Shown here piece after piece: positions 1 to 4,937 of a stretch of 5,944 bases of DNA (the first letter of the stretch is position 1; every line of letters starts with the position of its first letter). The notes beneath the pieces were generated by a model. It saw only the letters and a program-made list of their open reading frames with translations, did not search any database and was not told where the DNA came from. Source of the stretch: an uncultured bacterium (GTDB taxonomy: Bacteria > Desulfobacterota > WTBG01). Made by a program: the position numbers and the translations under genes. The stretch is taken from the NCBI GenBank assembly GCA_938024025.1, contig CALJBY010000337.1, positions 1-5,944 on the forward strand, read 5' to 3'.

Positions 1-146
1 GCTTCTCGCAATGACCTATAATCGGTATGCTTAATGTTACTGTACGAGGGATCTCGCTCCCTAGCCTCTGGCCGCCTGCCCGCTTGGCCCGAGCTCAGCC
101 AGGGAGCTGACGCTCGTGTCGGCCAGGGGGCAGACAACGCAATGAC
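1..146. repeat. GC-rich intergenic segment with nested inverted repeats, bounded by a 9-base direct repeat
   Basis: No convincing gene lies here. The word CGCAATGAC (GTCATTGCG on the other strand) occurs at 7-15 and again at 138-146. Between them the GC content rises well above that of the neighbouring genes. Several inverted repeats are visible: AGGGA 47-51 with TCCCT 58-62; GCTCCCT 56-62 with AGGGAGC 101-107; CTGGCCG 68-74 with CGGCCAG 120-126, extendable to about 10 pairs (65-74 with 120-129) counting one wobble; and TCAGC 95-99 with GCTGA 106-110. Several of these are mutually exclusive. Words beginning GTCATTGCGAG are common starts of dispersed bacterial intergenic repeats, and the window edge (GCTTCTCGCAATGAC) looks like the end of such a copy. 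It could be a repeat element, a structured 3' region of the operon ending at 224, or an ncRNA; the sequence does not decide. Confidence 0.45.
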
Positions 147-175
147 AATCAGCTGCTCACATGAGTATGGGAAAT

Positions 176-194
176 TACGATACGAGATACGAGA
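176..194. repeat. Short 7-base tandem repeat
   Basis: TACGA (176-180) is followed by two full TACGAGA units (181-187 and 188-194), and then by the partial match TGCG. It lies 30 bases beyond the stop codon of the minus-strand cyclo-ligase gene. It is too short to suggest a function and is probably simple-sequence drift in non-coding DNA. Confidence 0.5.
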
Positions 195-223
195 TGCGGA
201 GAATCGTGTGCGGGGTCAGCAAT

Positions 224-814
224 TCACTTTTTGCACCGAATGATTCCTTCCTCGGTGATGATTATGTCGACCGGTTCATCATGACCGCTCACCGTGGGAA
301 CCTCCTCAACCATCTGCACGGCGTAAGCCAGGGCAACGGACGGCTTGTGAAAAGATTTGAGCAGTCCATCATAGAAACCACCTCCATACCCTATCCTTTG
401 TCCCTGCTGATCAAAAGCTGCACCGGGTGTGATAACAAGATCAATCTCTTCCAGGGCAACGGGTCTAACACGATCAGGTTGTGGCTCCGGTATTCCCCAG
501 GTACCCGGGGCAAGATCGCCGGTGTAATCGATGATGCGGGAAAAAAGCAATCTCCTGTTGGTGAGATCAGTAGTAGGGACGGCTACTACTTTCGAGAGGG
601 TCAGCGCTTCCCTGATCATTGATTCGGTCAGCACTTCACTTTTGAACGAGACAAAGAATGCTACCGACTGTGCTGCAGCAAACTCCGGAAGGGAAAAGAG
701 GTTACGATGAATGGAGGCACTTTTCTCTCGTCTTTCTTCTGTGGGAAGCCCATCTCGTAAGGCAAGAATCTTTTTTCGCAGTTGCTTCTTTCGTGTGCTG
801 ATATCCTCAATCAT
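224..814 (-). CDS. 5-formyltetrahydrofolate cyclo-ligase (5,10-methenyl-THF synthetase)
   Basis: This cytoplasmic enzyme converts 5-formyl-THF to 5,10-methenyl-THF with ATP, returning the storage or by-product folate to the one-carbon pool. The protein has 196 residues, normal for the family (E. coli YgfA, B. subtilis YqgN). Visible hallmarks are the basic N-terminal helix (KKQLRKK, 9-15), FKSE at 57-60 with the conserved Glu60, GIPEP at 107-111, and the glycine-rich nucleotide and folate loop at 127-151 with core GQRIGYGGGFYDG (138-150). The family-typical end VPTVSGHDEPVD is at 172-183. It is the last gene of the minus-strand operon, 18 bases after the aminotransferase. No good Shine-Dalgarno site precedes the ATG, so translation may depend on ribosomes terminating just upstream. 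No oddities or frame breaks are seen. The function call is firm; the local symbol is left open because naming varies. Confidence 0.95.
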   Translation of the reverse strand: MIEDISTRKKQLRKKILALRDGLPTEERREKSASIHRNLFSLPEFAAAQSVAFFVSFKSEVLTESMIREALTLSKVVAVPTTDLTNRRLLFSRIIDYTGDLAPGTWGIPEPQPDRVRPVALEEIDLVITPGAAFDQQGQRIGYGGGFYDGLLKSFHKPSVALAYAVQMVEEVPTVSGHDEPVDIIITEEGIIRCKK

Positions 815-832
815 AGGCTGTGGAGCGCATCT

Positions 833-1750
833 TTAGAGATAAGAAAGCCAGTCTTTATACTGTTCATTTTTTCCTTGAACGGCATCGAAGAAGGTTTTTT
901 GAATGTGCTCGGTCACGGGTCCCCTTTCACCTCTGCCGATACCTCGATCATCCACCTCTCTAATCGGTGTGATTTCCGCTGCAGTGCCGGTGAAAAATGC
1001 CTCATCGGCAATGTAGAGTTCATCGCGGGTAAAGCGTTGCTCCACCACATTCATCTGTGCATCCCGAGCAAGCCTAATCACTGAGTCCCGGGTAATGCCC
1101 TGCAAAATAGAGGTTGGGGGAGGCGTTTTGATGGTGCCCTTTTTAACGATAAAGATATTCTCCCCGCTTGCTTCACAAATGTAGCCTTCGGTATCCAGGA
1201 GAATGGCTTCATCATATCCCATGGCCGTAACTTCTTTCTTTGCCAGGATAGAATTGACATAGTTCCCACAGATCTTGGCCTTGGTCATGCCGACATTGAC
1301 ATGGTGACGGGTGAAGGAGGCAATCTTAGCCCGGATGCCCTTGCGCAACCCCTCTTCTCCCAGGTAGGCGCCCCAGGGCCAGCATGCAATAGCCACCCGT
1401 ACGGGATAGTCCTTAACATAGAGTCCCATCTCACCGTCACCGATAAAGACGATGGGCCTGATGTAGCCTTCCTGCAGCTTATTGGCCTTGAGTGTTTCAA
1501 TAATGGCTTGGAAGATCTCTTCCCGGCTGAAGGGAATGGTAATCTGGGAAATGTGGGCCGAGTCAAAGAGGCGGTCAACGTGTTCCTGCAACTTAAAGAC
1601 TGCTGATTGCCCATTCTGGCAGCGATAACATCGAATTCCTTCAAAGACACCAAGTCCGTAGTGAAGGGTGTGGGTAAGCACGTGGACCTGCGCTTTATCC
1701 CAGTCTACCAGTTTTCCATCCAACCAAATGGTCTCAACTTTTTTGATCAT
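833..1750 (-). CDS. ilvE: Branched-chain amino acid aminotransferase (class IV, PLP-dependent)
   Basis: It transfers an amino group between glutamate and the 2-keto acids of leucine, isoleucine and valine, the last step of their synthesis and first of their breakdown. The 305 residues match the usual IlvE length. The fold-type IV signature is complete: [12 protein letters not shown] (29-40) with the active-site Tyr31, YIRP (96-99), WPWGAYLGE (124-132), the PLP Schiff-base lysine Lys159 in AKICGNY (158-164), EASGENIF (193-200) with Glu193, ILQGITR (215-221), and the phosphate-binding [10 protein letters not shown] (254-263). Lys159 sits where I recall it in E. coli IlvE. The motifs favour BCAT over D-amino acid transaminase or aminodeoxychorismate lyase. 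A purine-rich site (GGAGGA, complement of 1763-1768) lies 12 bases before the ATG. It sits between mtnA and the folate gene; BCAT-family enzymes can also transaminate 2-keto-4-methylthiobutyrate, so a second role in methionine salvage is possible but inferred. Confidence 0.95.
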   Translation of the reverse strand: MIKKVETIWLDGKLVDWDKAQVHVLTHTLHYGLGVFEGIRCYRCQNGQSAVFKLQEHVDRLFDSAHISQITIPFSREEIFQAIIETLKANKLQEGYIRPIVFIGDGEMGLYVKDYPVRVAIACWPWGAYLGEEGLRKGIRAKIASFTRHHVNVGMTKAKICGNYVNSILAKKEVTAMGYDEAILLDTEGYICEASGENIFIVKKGTIKTPPPTSILQGITRDSVIRLARDAQMNVVEQRFTRDELYIADEAFFTGTAAEITPIREVDDRGIGRGERGPVTEHIQKTFFDAVQGKNEQYKDWLSYL

Positions 1751-1762
1751 GGTCCAGGTTTT

Positions 1763-1768
1763 TCCTCC
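1763..1768 (-). promoter_or_regulatory. Ribosome binding site of the ilvE-type gene
   Basis: The minus strand reads GGAGGA here (in the context AGGGAGGA), with 12 bases to the ATG at 1748-1750. The spacing is longer than the usual 5-9. No in-frame start codon lies nearer to it, and the protein begins in normal BCAT register, so the ATG stands. Confidence 0.6.
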
Positions 1769-1819
1769 CTAATGAGTTTTAATGGTGTAACTCCCTGTCT
1801 CAGACGGCGTACAATGAAT

Positions 1820-2863
1820 TTAACGGCTTTTGGTCCTGAGCTTTCCCAGGTTGCGTTTATAGGGCTTTGTTACGACACCTTTTTCGGTGATGATAGCACT
1901 AATGTATTTAGAAGGGGTGATGTCAAAAGCGGGATTCCACACGTCAACCCCCTCGGGGGCAACCCTTTGTCCCGCGATATGGGTTACCTCGGTCCGGTCA
2001 CGCTCTTCAATGGACACCCCTTCACCTTTCCCGCAGGCCGGATTTATGGTGGAGAGGGGAGCGGCGACGTAAAAGGGAATGCGATGCTCCCGTGCAAGGA
2101 CAGCGAGGCCATAGGTGCCTATCTTATTGGCAACGTCACCGTTTGAACAGATACAGTCAGCACCCGTTATTACCAGACTCAACTGTTTCTTGCACATAGC
2201 ATAGCCTGCCATACCGTCTGTTATCACCGTAACCGGAATACCACTTTCTTTGAGCTCCCAGGCGGTAAGCCTGGCCCCCTGGAGAAATGGACGTGTTTCA
2301 CAGGCAAACACCTCTATGCTTTTTCCTGCTTCATGGGCAGCACGAATAACACCGAGGGCTGTACCGTACCCGGCGGTGGCCAGGGCCCCGGCATTGCAGT
2401 GTGTAAGGATGCGCGCTCCGTCAGGTATGAGCTCGTTACCCATGGCTCCCATCCGGCGATTGATCGCAATATCTTCCTCCCCCATCCTGACAGCCTCATT
2501 TTTTAAAAGGGATTTAAGCTCTTCTACTCCTTTATCACCGTGTACAATGACCAGACCTTTCATGTGGTCAATGGCCCAGAAAAGATTGACGGCTGTAGGC
2601 CGTGTTTGTGCGAAGGCGTGACAAATGGTTTCGAATTGCTCTTTGAACGCACCATAGGTGCTGGCCGTGCTATGGAGAGCCCCTAAGGCAATGCCCATTG
2701 CTGCAGCAACGCCAATGGCCGGTGCCCCCCTGACTATCATCGTCTTTATTGCCTCGGCAACAGTTTCGTAGTCTTCACAGATGACATATGTTTTTTCTGC
2801 CGGCAGCTTAGTTTGATCTATTAAAATTACCCGGTCCTTTTCCCATGCAACTGTTTTAATCAT
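1820..2863 (-). CDS. mtnA: S-methyl-5-thioribose-1-phosphate isomerase
   Basis: It isomerises methylthioribose-1-phosphate to methylthioribulose-1-phosphate in the methionine salvage pathway, which recycles the methylthioadenosine left by polyamine and related syntheses. The protein has 347 residues, typical of MtnA. Diagnostic motifs in order: RGAPAIG (45-51), TRPTAVNL (87-94), THCNAGALATAGYGTALG (154-171) with the catalytic Cys156, ETRPFLQGARLTAWEL (189-204), ITDGMAG (214-220), and TGADCICSNGDVANKIGTY (233-251) with the catalytic Asp236. The Cys/Asp pair, within the HCNAG and GAD contexts, separates MtnA from the related eIF2B subunits. The ATG is 2 bases after the gatB stop codon with only a weak AGG upstream, so the two are very probably translationally coupled. 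No other recognised salvage gene (mtnK, mtnP, mtnB, mtnC or mtnD) is in the window. The enzyme could therefore serve a variant salvage route. Confidence 0.96.
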   Translation of the reverse strand: MIKTVAWEKDRVILIDQTKLPAEKTYVICEDYETVAEAIKTMIVRGAPAIGVAAAMGIALGALHSTASTYGAFKEQFETICHAFAQTRPTAVNLFWAIDHMKGLVIVHGDKGVEELKSLLKNEAVRMGEEDIAINRRMGAMGNELIPDGARILTHCNAGALATAGYGTALGVIRAAHEAGKSIEVFACETRPFLQGARLTAWELKESGIPVTVITDGMAGYAMCKKQLSLVITGADCICSNGDVANKIGTYGLAVLAREHRIPFYVAAPLSTINPACGKGEGVSIEERDRTEVTHIAGQRVAPEGVDVWNPAFDITPSKYISAIITEKGVVTKPYKRNLGKLRTKSR

Positions 2864-2865
2864 AG

Positions 2866-4308
2866 TTACCTGTCCAGCTTTTTTTTCAACAAGGCATTGA
2901 CCATTTGGGGGTTGGCCTTGCCCCTGGTTGCTTTCATTACTGCCCCCACAAAAAAACCAAAAATCTTTTCTTTTCCCTGACGATACTCTTCCGCCTGCTG
3001 GGGATGATCTGCAAGAATCCCGTCAATAACGGTACTGAGCTCACCCTCGTCAGATACCTGCTCGAGCCCTTTCTCCTTCACAATCTCATGGGGCTCCTTT
3101 CCGCTTGTGTACATCTCTCCAAAAACCTTCTTGGCAATTTTCCCGCTAATAACACCCCCGTCAACCATCTTCAGCATGTTTGCCAGGGAGGAAGGGGTGA
3201 TGGGGCATTCTTCAATTTCTTTCTTGCTTTCATTGAGCAGCCGCAGCAGCTCTCCCATTATCCAGTTGCTTGCTGCTTTGGGCTTTGCGTAGAGCTTTAC
3301 ACATTCTTCAAAGTAAGACGCGAGTGGTTTTGAAGTGGTTAATACTTCCGCATCATAGGAAGGGATGTGATAGTCCCTTACGAAACGATCACGGCGCTCA
3401 ACGGGAAGTTCAGGCAGGATTTCCCGAATGTCTTCTATCCATGCTGTATCAATCACAATCGGTACGAGATCCGGATCAGGGAAGTAACGATAATCATGGG
3501 CCTCTTCTTTGCTCCTCATGGAAGCGGTAACACCCTGGTGCGTATCCCACAGCCTTGTTTCCTGTATGATAGGTTCTCCCTCCTCGAGCAGGGTACGCTG
3601 ACGTTCCACTTCGTACTCCAGGGCATGCTGGACATGACGAAACGAGTTCATGTTCTTCAATTCAACCTTGGTACCCAGTTCTCTTTGCCCTGCAGGGCGA
3701 AGAGAGATATTGGCATCACAGCGGAAACTCCCTTCTTCCATATTCCCGTCACATACTTCCAGGTACTGAACGATTGCCCGCAGGTTGCGCAGGTATGAAC
3801 AGGCTTCTTCAGGGGTAGTGAGATCGGGCTCGCTTACTATTTCCATAAGGGGAACGCCGGTCCGATTAAAATCAACATAGCTGTACTCAGTCGGGACACC
3901 TTCCAGTTCATGGAGCAGTTTTCCGGCATCTTCCTCCATGTGAATCCGTGTAATACCGATCTTTTTCTTCCTCCCTTCCCCAACTTCGATCTCGATAAAG
4001 CCTGCGGAAGCCAGTGGTTGCTCATATTGGGAAATCTGGTATCCTTTGGGGAGGTCCGGATAAAAGTAATTTTTTCGAGCGAATTGACTTACCGGTGCGA
4101 TCTGACAGTTGGTTGCCAGGGCGGTTTTCATTGCTAGTTCAACTACGTGCCGGTTTAATACGGGCAGGACCCCCGGCATTCCCAGGCATATTGGACAGGT
4201 CTGTGCATTGGGCTTTCCGCCGAAAACGGTAGAACAGCTACAGAAAATTTTACTCCTGGTTGAAAGCTGGGCATGCACCTCAAGCCCGATGACTACTTCA
4301 AAGTTCAC
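2866..4308 (-). CDS. gatB: Asp-tRNA(Asn)/Glu-tRNA(Gln) amidotransferase subunit B
   Basis: GatB is the tRNA-binding, kinase-like subunit of GatCAB. It activates the misacylated Glu-tRNA(Gln) or Asp-tRNA(Asn) with ATP so that ammonia released from glutamine by GatA can amidate it. I place the start at the GTG at 4306-4308 (480 residues) and not at the in-frame ATG at 4333-4335 (489 residues). Family members begin close to [17 protein letters not shown] lies 11 bases before the GTG, and nothing comparable precedes the ATG. Numbered from the [11 protein letters not shown] 8-15 with Glu10 and His12, zinc cysteines 23, 25, 38 and 41 (CSC, then CPICLGMPG), [19 protein letters not shown] 80-98, MEEDAGK with Glu124 and Glu125, [17 protein letters not shown] 146-162, and [10 protein letters not shown] 214-223. 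The C-terminal YqeY-like tail, ending at residue 480, binds the tRNA. It heads the operon; gatA and gatC are not next to it, so they must lie elsewhere. Confidence 0.97.
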   Translation of the reverse strand: MNFEVVIGLEVHAQLSTRSKIFCSCSTVFGGKPNAQTCPICLGMPGVLPVLNRHVVELAMKTALATNCQIAPVSQFARKNYFYPDLPKGYQISQYEQPLASAGFIEIEVGEGRKKKIGITRIHMEEDAGKLLHELEGVPTEYSYVDFNRTGVPLMEIVSEPDLTTPEEACSYLRNLRAIVQYLEVCDGNMEEGSFRCDANISLRPAGQRELGTKVELKNMNSFRHVQHALEYEVERQRTLLEEGEPIIQETRLWDTHQGVTASMRSKEEAHDYRYFPDPDLVPIVIDTAWIEDIREILPELPVERRDRFVRDYHIPSYDAEVLTTSKPLASYFEECVKLYAKPKAASNWIMGELLRLLNESKKEIEECPITPSSLANMLKMVDGGVISGKIAKKVFGEMYTSGKEPHEIVKEKGLEQVSDEGELSTVIDGILADHPQQAEEYRQGKEKIFGFFVGAVMKATRGKANPQMVNALLKKKLDR

Positions 4309-4319
4309 GGCTGCTTCTT

Positions 4320-4323
4320 CTCC
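4320..4323 (-). promoter_or_regulatory. Ribosome binding site favouring the GTG start of gatB
   Basis: The minus strand reads GGAG (context CCGGAGAAGAAG), 11 bases before GTG at 4306-4308. The ATG at 4333-4335 is preceded only by TACCATTATA, which has no Shine-Dalgarno match. This is the main local reason for choosing the shorter gatB product. Confidence 0.55.
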
Positions 4324-4386
4324 GGCACTTCTCATTATAATGGTACATTACCAGGCGCAGGGCTCTTCACAATTACCCCCGCTTGA

Positions 4387-4420
4387 CCCTGGTGAGGCTA
4401 CTTCTATACCATAACCAGGG
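4387..4420. promoter_or_regulatory. Candidate operator dyad around the gatB promoter -10
   Basis: CCCTGGT (4387-4393) and ACCAGGG (4414-4420) form a perfect 7-base inverted repeat with 20 bases between them. The proposed -10 of the minus-strand promoter (4403-4408) lies inside that spacer. A third exact copy, CCCTGGT, is at 4480-4486, and a six-base match, ACCAGG, at 4350-4355. Repeated words around a promoter suggest a binding site for a dimeric regulator, but no regulator is identified and chance is not excluded. Confidence 0.3.
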
Positions 4421-4431
4421 GAAAAAACCAA
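4403..4431 (-). promoter_or_regulatory. Candidate sigma-70-type promoter for the gatB operon
   Basis: On the minus strand, TTGGTT (complement of 4426-4431) and TATAGA (complement of 4403-4408) are separated by exactly 17 bases. They match the consensus at 3 of 6 and 4 of 6 positions. A start near 4396 would leave a leader of roughly 90 bases before the GTG of gatB. The match is modest; it is proposed because it has the right spacing in the only long gap upstream of the operon. Confidence 0.35.
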
Positions 4432-4466
4432 ATGCTTAATCGTGAGCGTACCGCTGCCAGTAAGTC

Positions 4467-4522
4467 TGTGTCATAACCCCCCTGGTCATTGCACCCCAAG
4501 GGCACTCCCTCAGTATGACACA
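4467..4522. repeat. Intergenic 9-base inverted repeat, possible small palindromic element
   Basis: TGTGTCATA (4467-4475) and TATGACACA (4514-4522) are perfect inverted repeats separated by 38 bases. The interior contains GTCATTGC (4485-4492), the same 8-base word found on the other strand at 8-15 and 139-146. Read on the minus strand the element starts TGTCATACTGAGGGAG, reminiscent of dispersed GTCATTCTGAG-type bacterial repeats. No T-tract follows either arm, so it is not a standard terminator. It could be a palindromic repeat, or an mRNA or operator structure upstream of the plus-strand promoter. Confidence 0.45.
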
Positions 4523-4553
4523 ATTTCTGAGAGAAGCAGGGGCAGAGAGATGC

Positions 4554-4582
4554 TTGACAAATGGCTTGAAATTATCTATTTA
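4554..4582 (+). promoter_or_regulatory. Candidate sigma-70-type promoter for the small cysteine-rich gene
   Basis: A perfect -35 hexamer TTGACA (4554-4559) is followed after 17 bases by TATTTA (4577-4582) in an AT-rich stretch. The -10 matches consensus only in TAT. Transcription would begin near 4589, about 30 bases before the ATG at 4619, a sensible short leader. This is the best promoter-like sequence in the window. Confidence 0.5.
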
Positions 4583-4604
4583 TTACCTAACTGATCGTAC
4601 TCGT

Positions 4605-4610
4605 AAGGAG
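4605..4610 (+). promoter_or_regulatory. Ribosome binding site of the small cysteine-rich gene
   Basis: AAGGAG with 8 bases to the ATG at 4619 is a strong site. The same TAAGGAGA context at the same 8-base spacing precedes the downstream ATPase gene. It is strong support that the 71-residue frame is really translated. Confidence 0.8.
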
Positions 4611-4618
4611 AAAAGGGG

Positions 4619-4834
4619 ATGTCACGGACTATTGTGCCTGAGATGGTAACCAAAGAGCCCTGGATGACGGAAGAGCTCGCGGGTGCATTGAAAAGTGCCG
4701 CTTGTGAAGGTAAGATTGGTTGTGCCCAGGCCCATCGCTTTGCCCATGAAAAAGCCATTGAGCTTGACAAGATGAGGTTGTTGCTGGATTTTTGTGGCAT
4801 CAAGTTGAAAGAGTGTCAGCTGGGATGTTTTTAA
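4619..4834 (+). CDS. Small cysteine-rich protein of unknown function, ending CQLGCF
   Basis: I cannot assign a function. The protein has 71 residues with five cysteines (29, 35, 59, 66, 70) and no signal peptide or membrane segment, so it is probably cytoplasmic. The N-terminal half (1-30) is acidic and probably helical. Residues 33-60 look like two short helices (CAQAHRFAHEKA, then LDKMRLLLDFCG) separated by a turn, reminiscent of a helix-turn-helix. The hydrophobic strand IKLKE and the C-terminal CQLGCF, a C-x3-C pair, follow. I have an impression that similar CQLGCF-ending domains occur in anaerobic bacteria, some beside transcription or molybdenum genes, but this is memory and unverified. 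Reality of the gene is supported by the strong Shine-Dalgarno site, the candidate promoter and a patterned composition. It lies 103 bases upstream of the AAA+ ATPase on the same strand and may be cotranscribed with it. Metal or redox binding is possible, not shown. Confidence 0.8.
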   Translation: MSRTIVPEMVTKEPWMTEELAGALKSAACEGKIGCAQAHRFAHEKAIELDKMRLLLDFCGIKLKECQLGCF

Positions 4835-4853
4835 CCCGAAAATAAGCATACGA

Positions 4854-4890
4854 TATCCCCCTCACCCTTATGGGGATAGGGTGAGAAGGG
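4854..4890 (+). other. Two competing hairpins in the gap before the ATPase gene
   Basis: CTCACCCT (4861-4868) pairs with AGGGTGAG (4878-4885): 8 pairs and a 9-base loop, extendable by CCC/GGG (to 4888-4890) across a two-base bulge. TATCCCC (4854-4860) pairs with GGGGATA (4872-4878): 7 pairs and an 11-base loop. The arms interleave and share base 4878, so they cannot both form fully as simple hairpins. No run of T follows, so this is not a classic intrinsic terminator. It could be an mRNA processing or switching element, or a decayed intergenic repeat of the CCCTCACCCT type. Confidence 0.45.
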
Positions 4891-4923
4891 AGGCTTGGGT
4901 GCATAAACGTTTTATCTAAAGAT

Positions 4924-4929
4924 AAGGAG
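4924..4929 (+). promoter_or_regulatory. Ribosome binding site that fixes the GTG start of the ATPase gene
   Basis: AAGGAG lies 8 bases before GTG at 4938-4940. The nearby ATG at 4930-4932 is in another frame and meets a stop after nine codons, so the GTG is the usable start. Confidence 0.8.
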
Positions 4930-4937
4930 ATGGTCAC

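Noticed and set aside
34..243. 69-residue open frame near the window start
   Set aside because: It covers the GC-rich inverted-repeat block and runs into the antisense of the cyclo-ligase gene. It has no ribosome site and a low-complexity, repeat-like product.
161..622. 153-residue open frame on the plus strand
   Set aside because: It is antisense to the folate cyclo-ligase gene, whose conserved motifs are complete. The plus-strand product shows no family features.
807..830. Seven-codon micro-ORF overlapping the cyclo-ligase start
   Set aside because: An ATG at 828-830 runs to a TGA at 807-809 in another frame, without a ribosome site. It is most likely chance, although it could aid reinitiation at the ATG at 812-814.
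1751..1819. Internal promoter between mtnA and ilvE
   Set aside because: On the minus strand TTGTAC is followed after 17 bases by GTTACA, which is too poor a -10 to call. Read-through from mtnA is simpler.
1607..2146. 179-residue open frame on the plus strand
   Set aside because: It lies antisense across the start of ilvE, the 69-base gap and the end of mtnA. It has no ribosome site or recognisable motif, and both minus-strand genes are unmistakable.
3367..3798. 143-residue open frame on the plus strand
   Set aside because: It lies entirely opposite gatB and arises from the codon pattern of that conserved gene.
4576..4849. Two 75-residue minus-strand frames opposite the small cysteine-rich gene
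   Set aside because: Neither has a Shine-Dalgarno site. The plus-strand frame has a strong one at ideal spacing and a plausible promoter.
4861..4890. Intrinsic terminator after the small gene
   Set aside because: The stem is good, but the following bases are purine-rich with no T-run, so a standard Rho-independent terminator is not supported.
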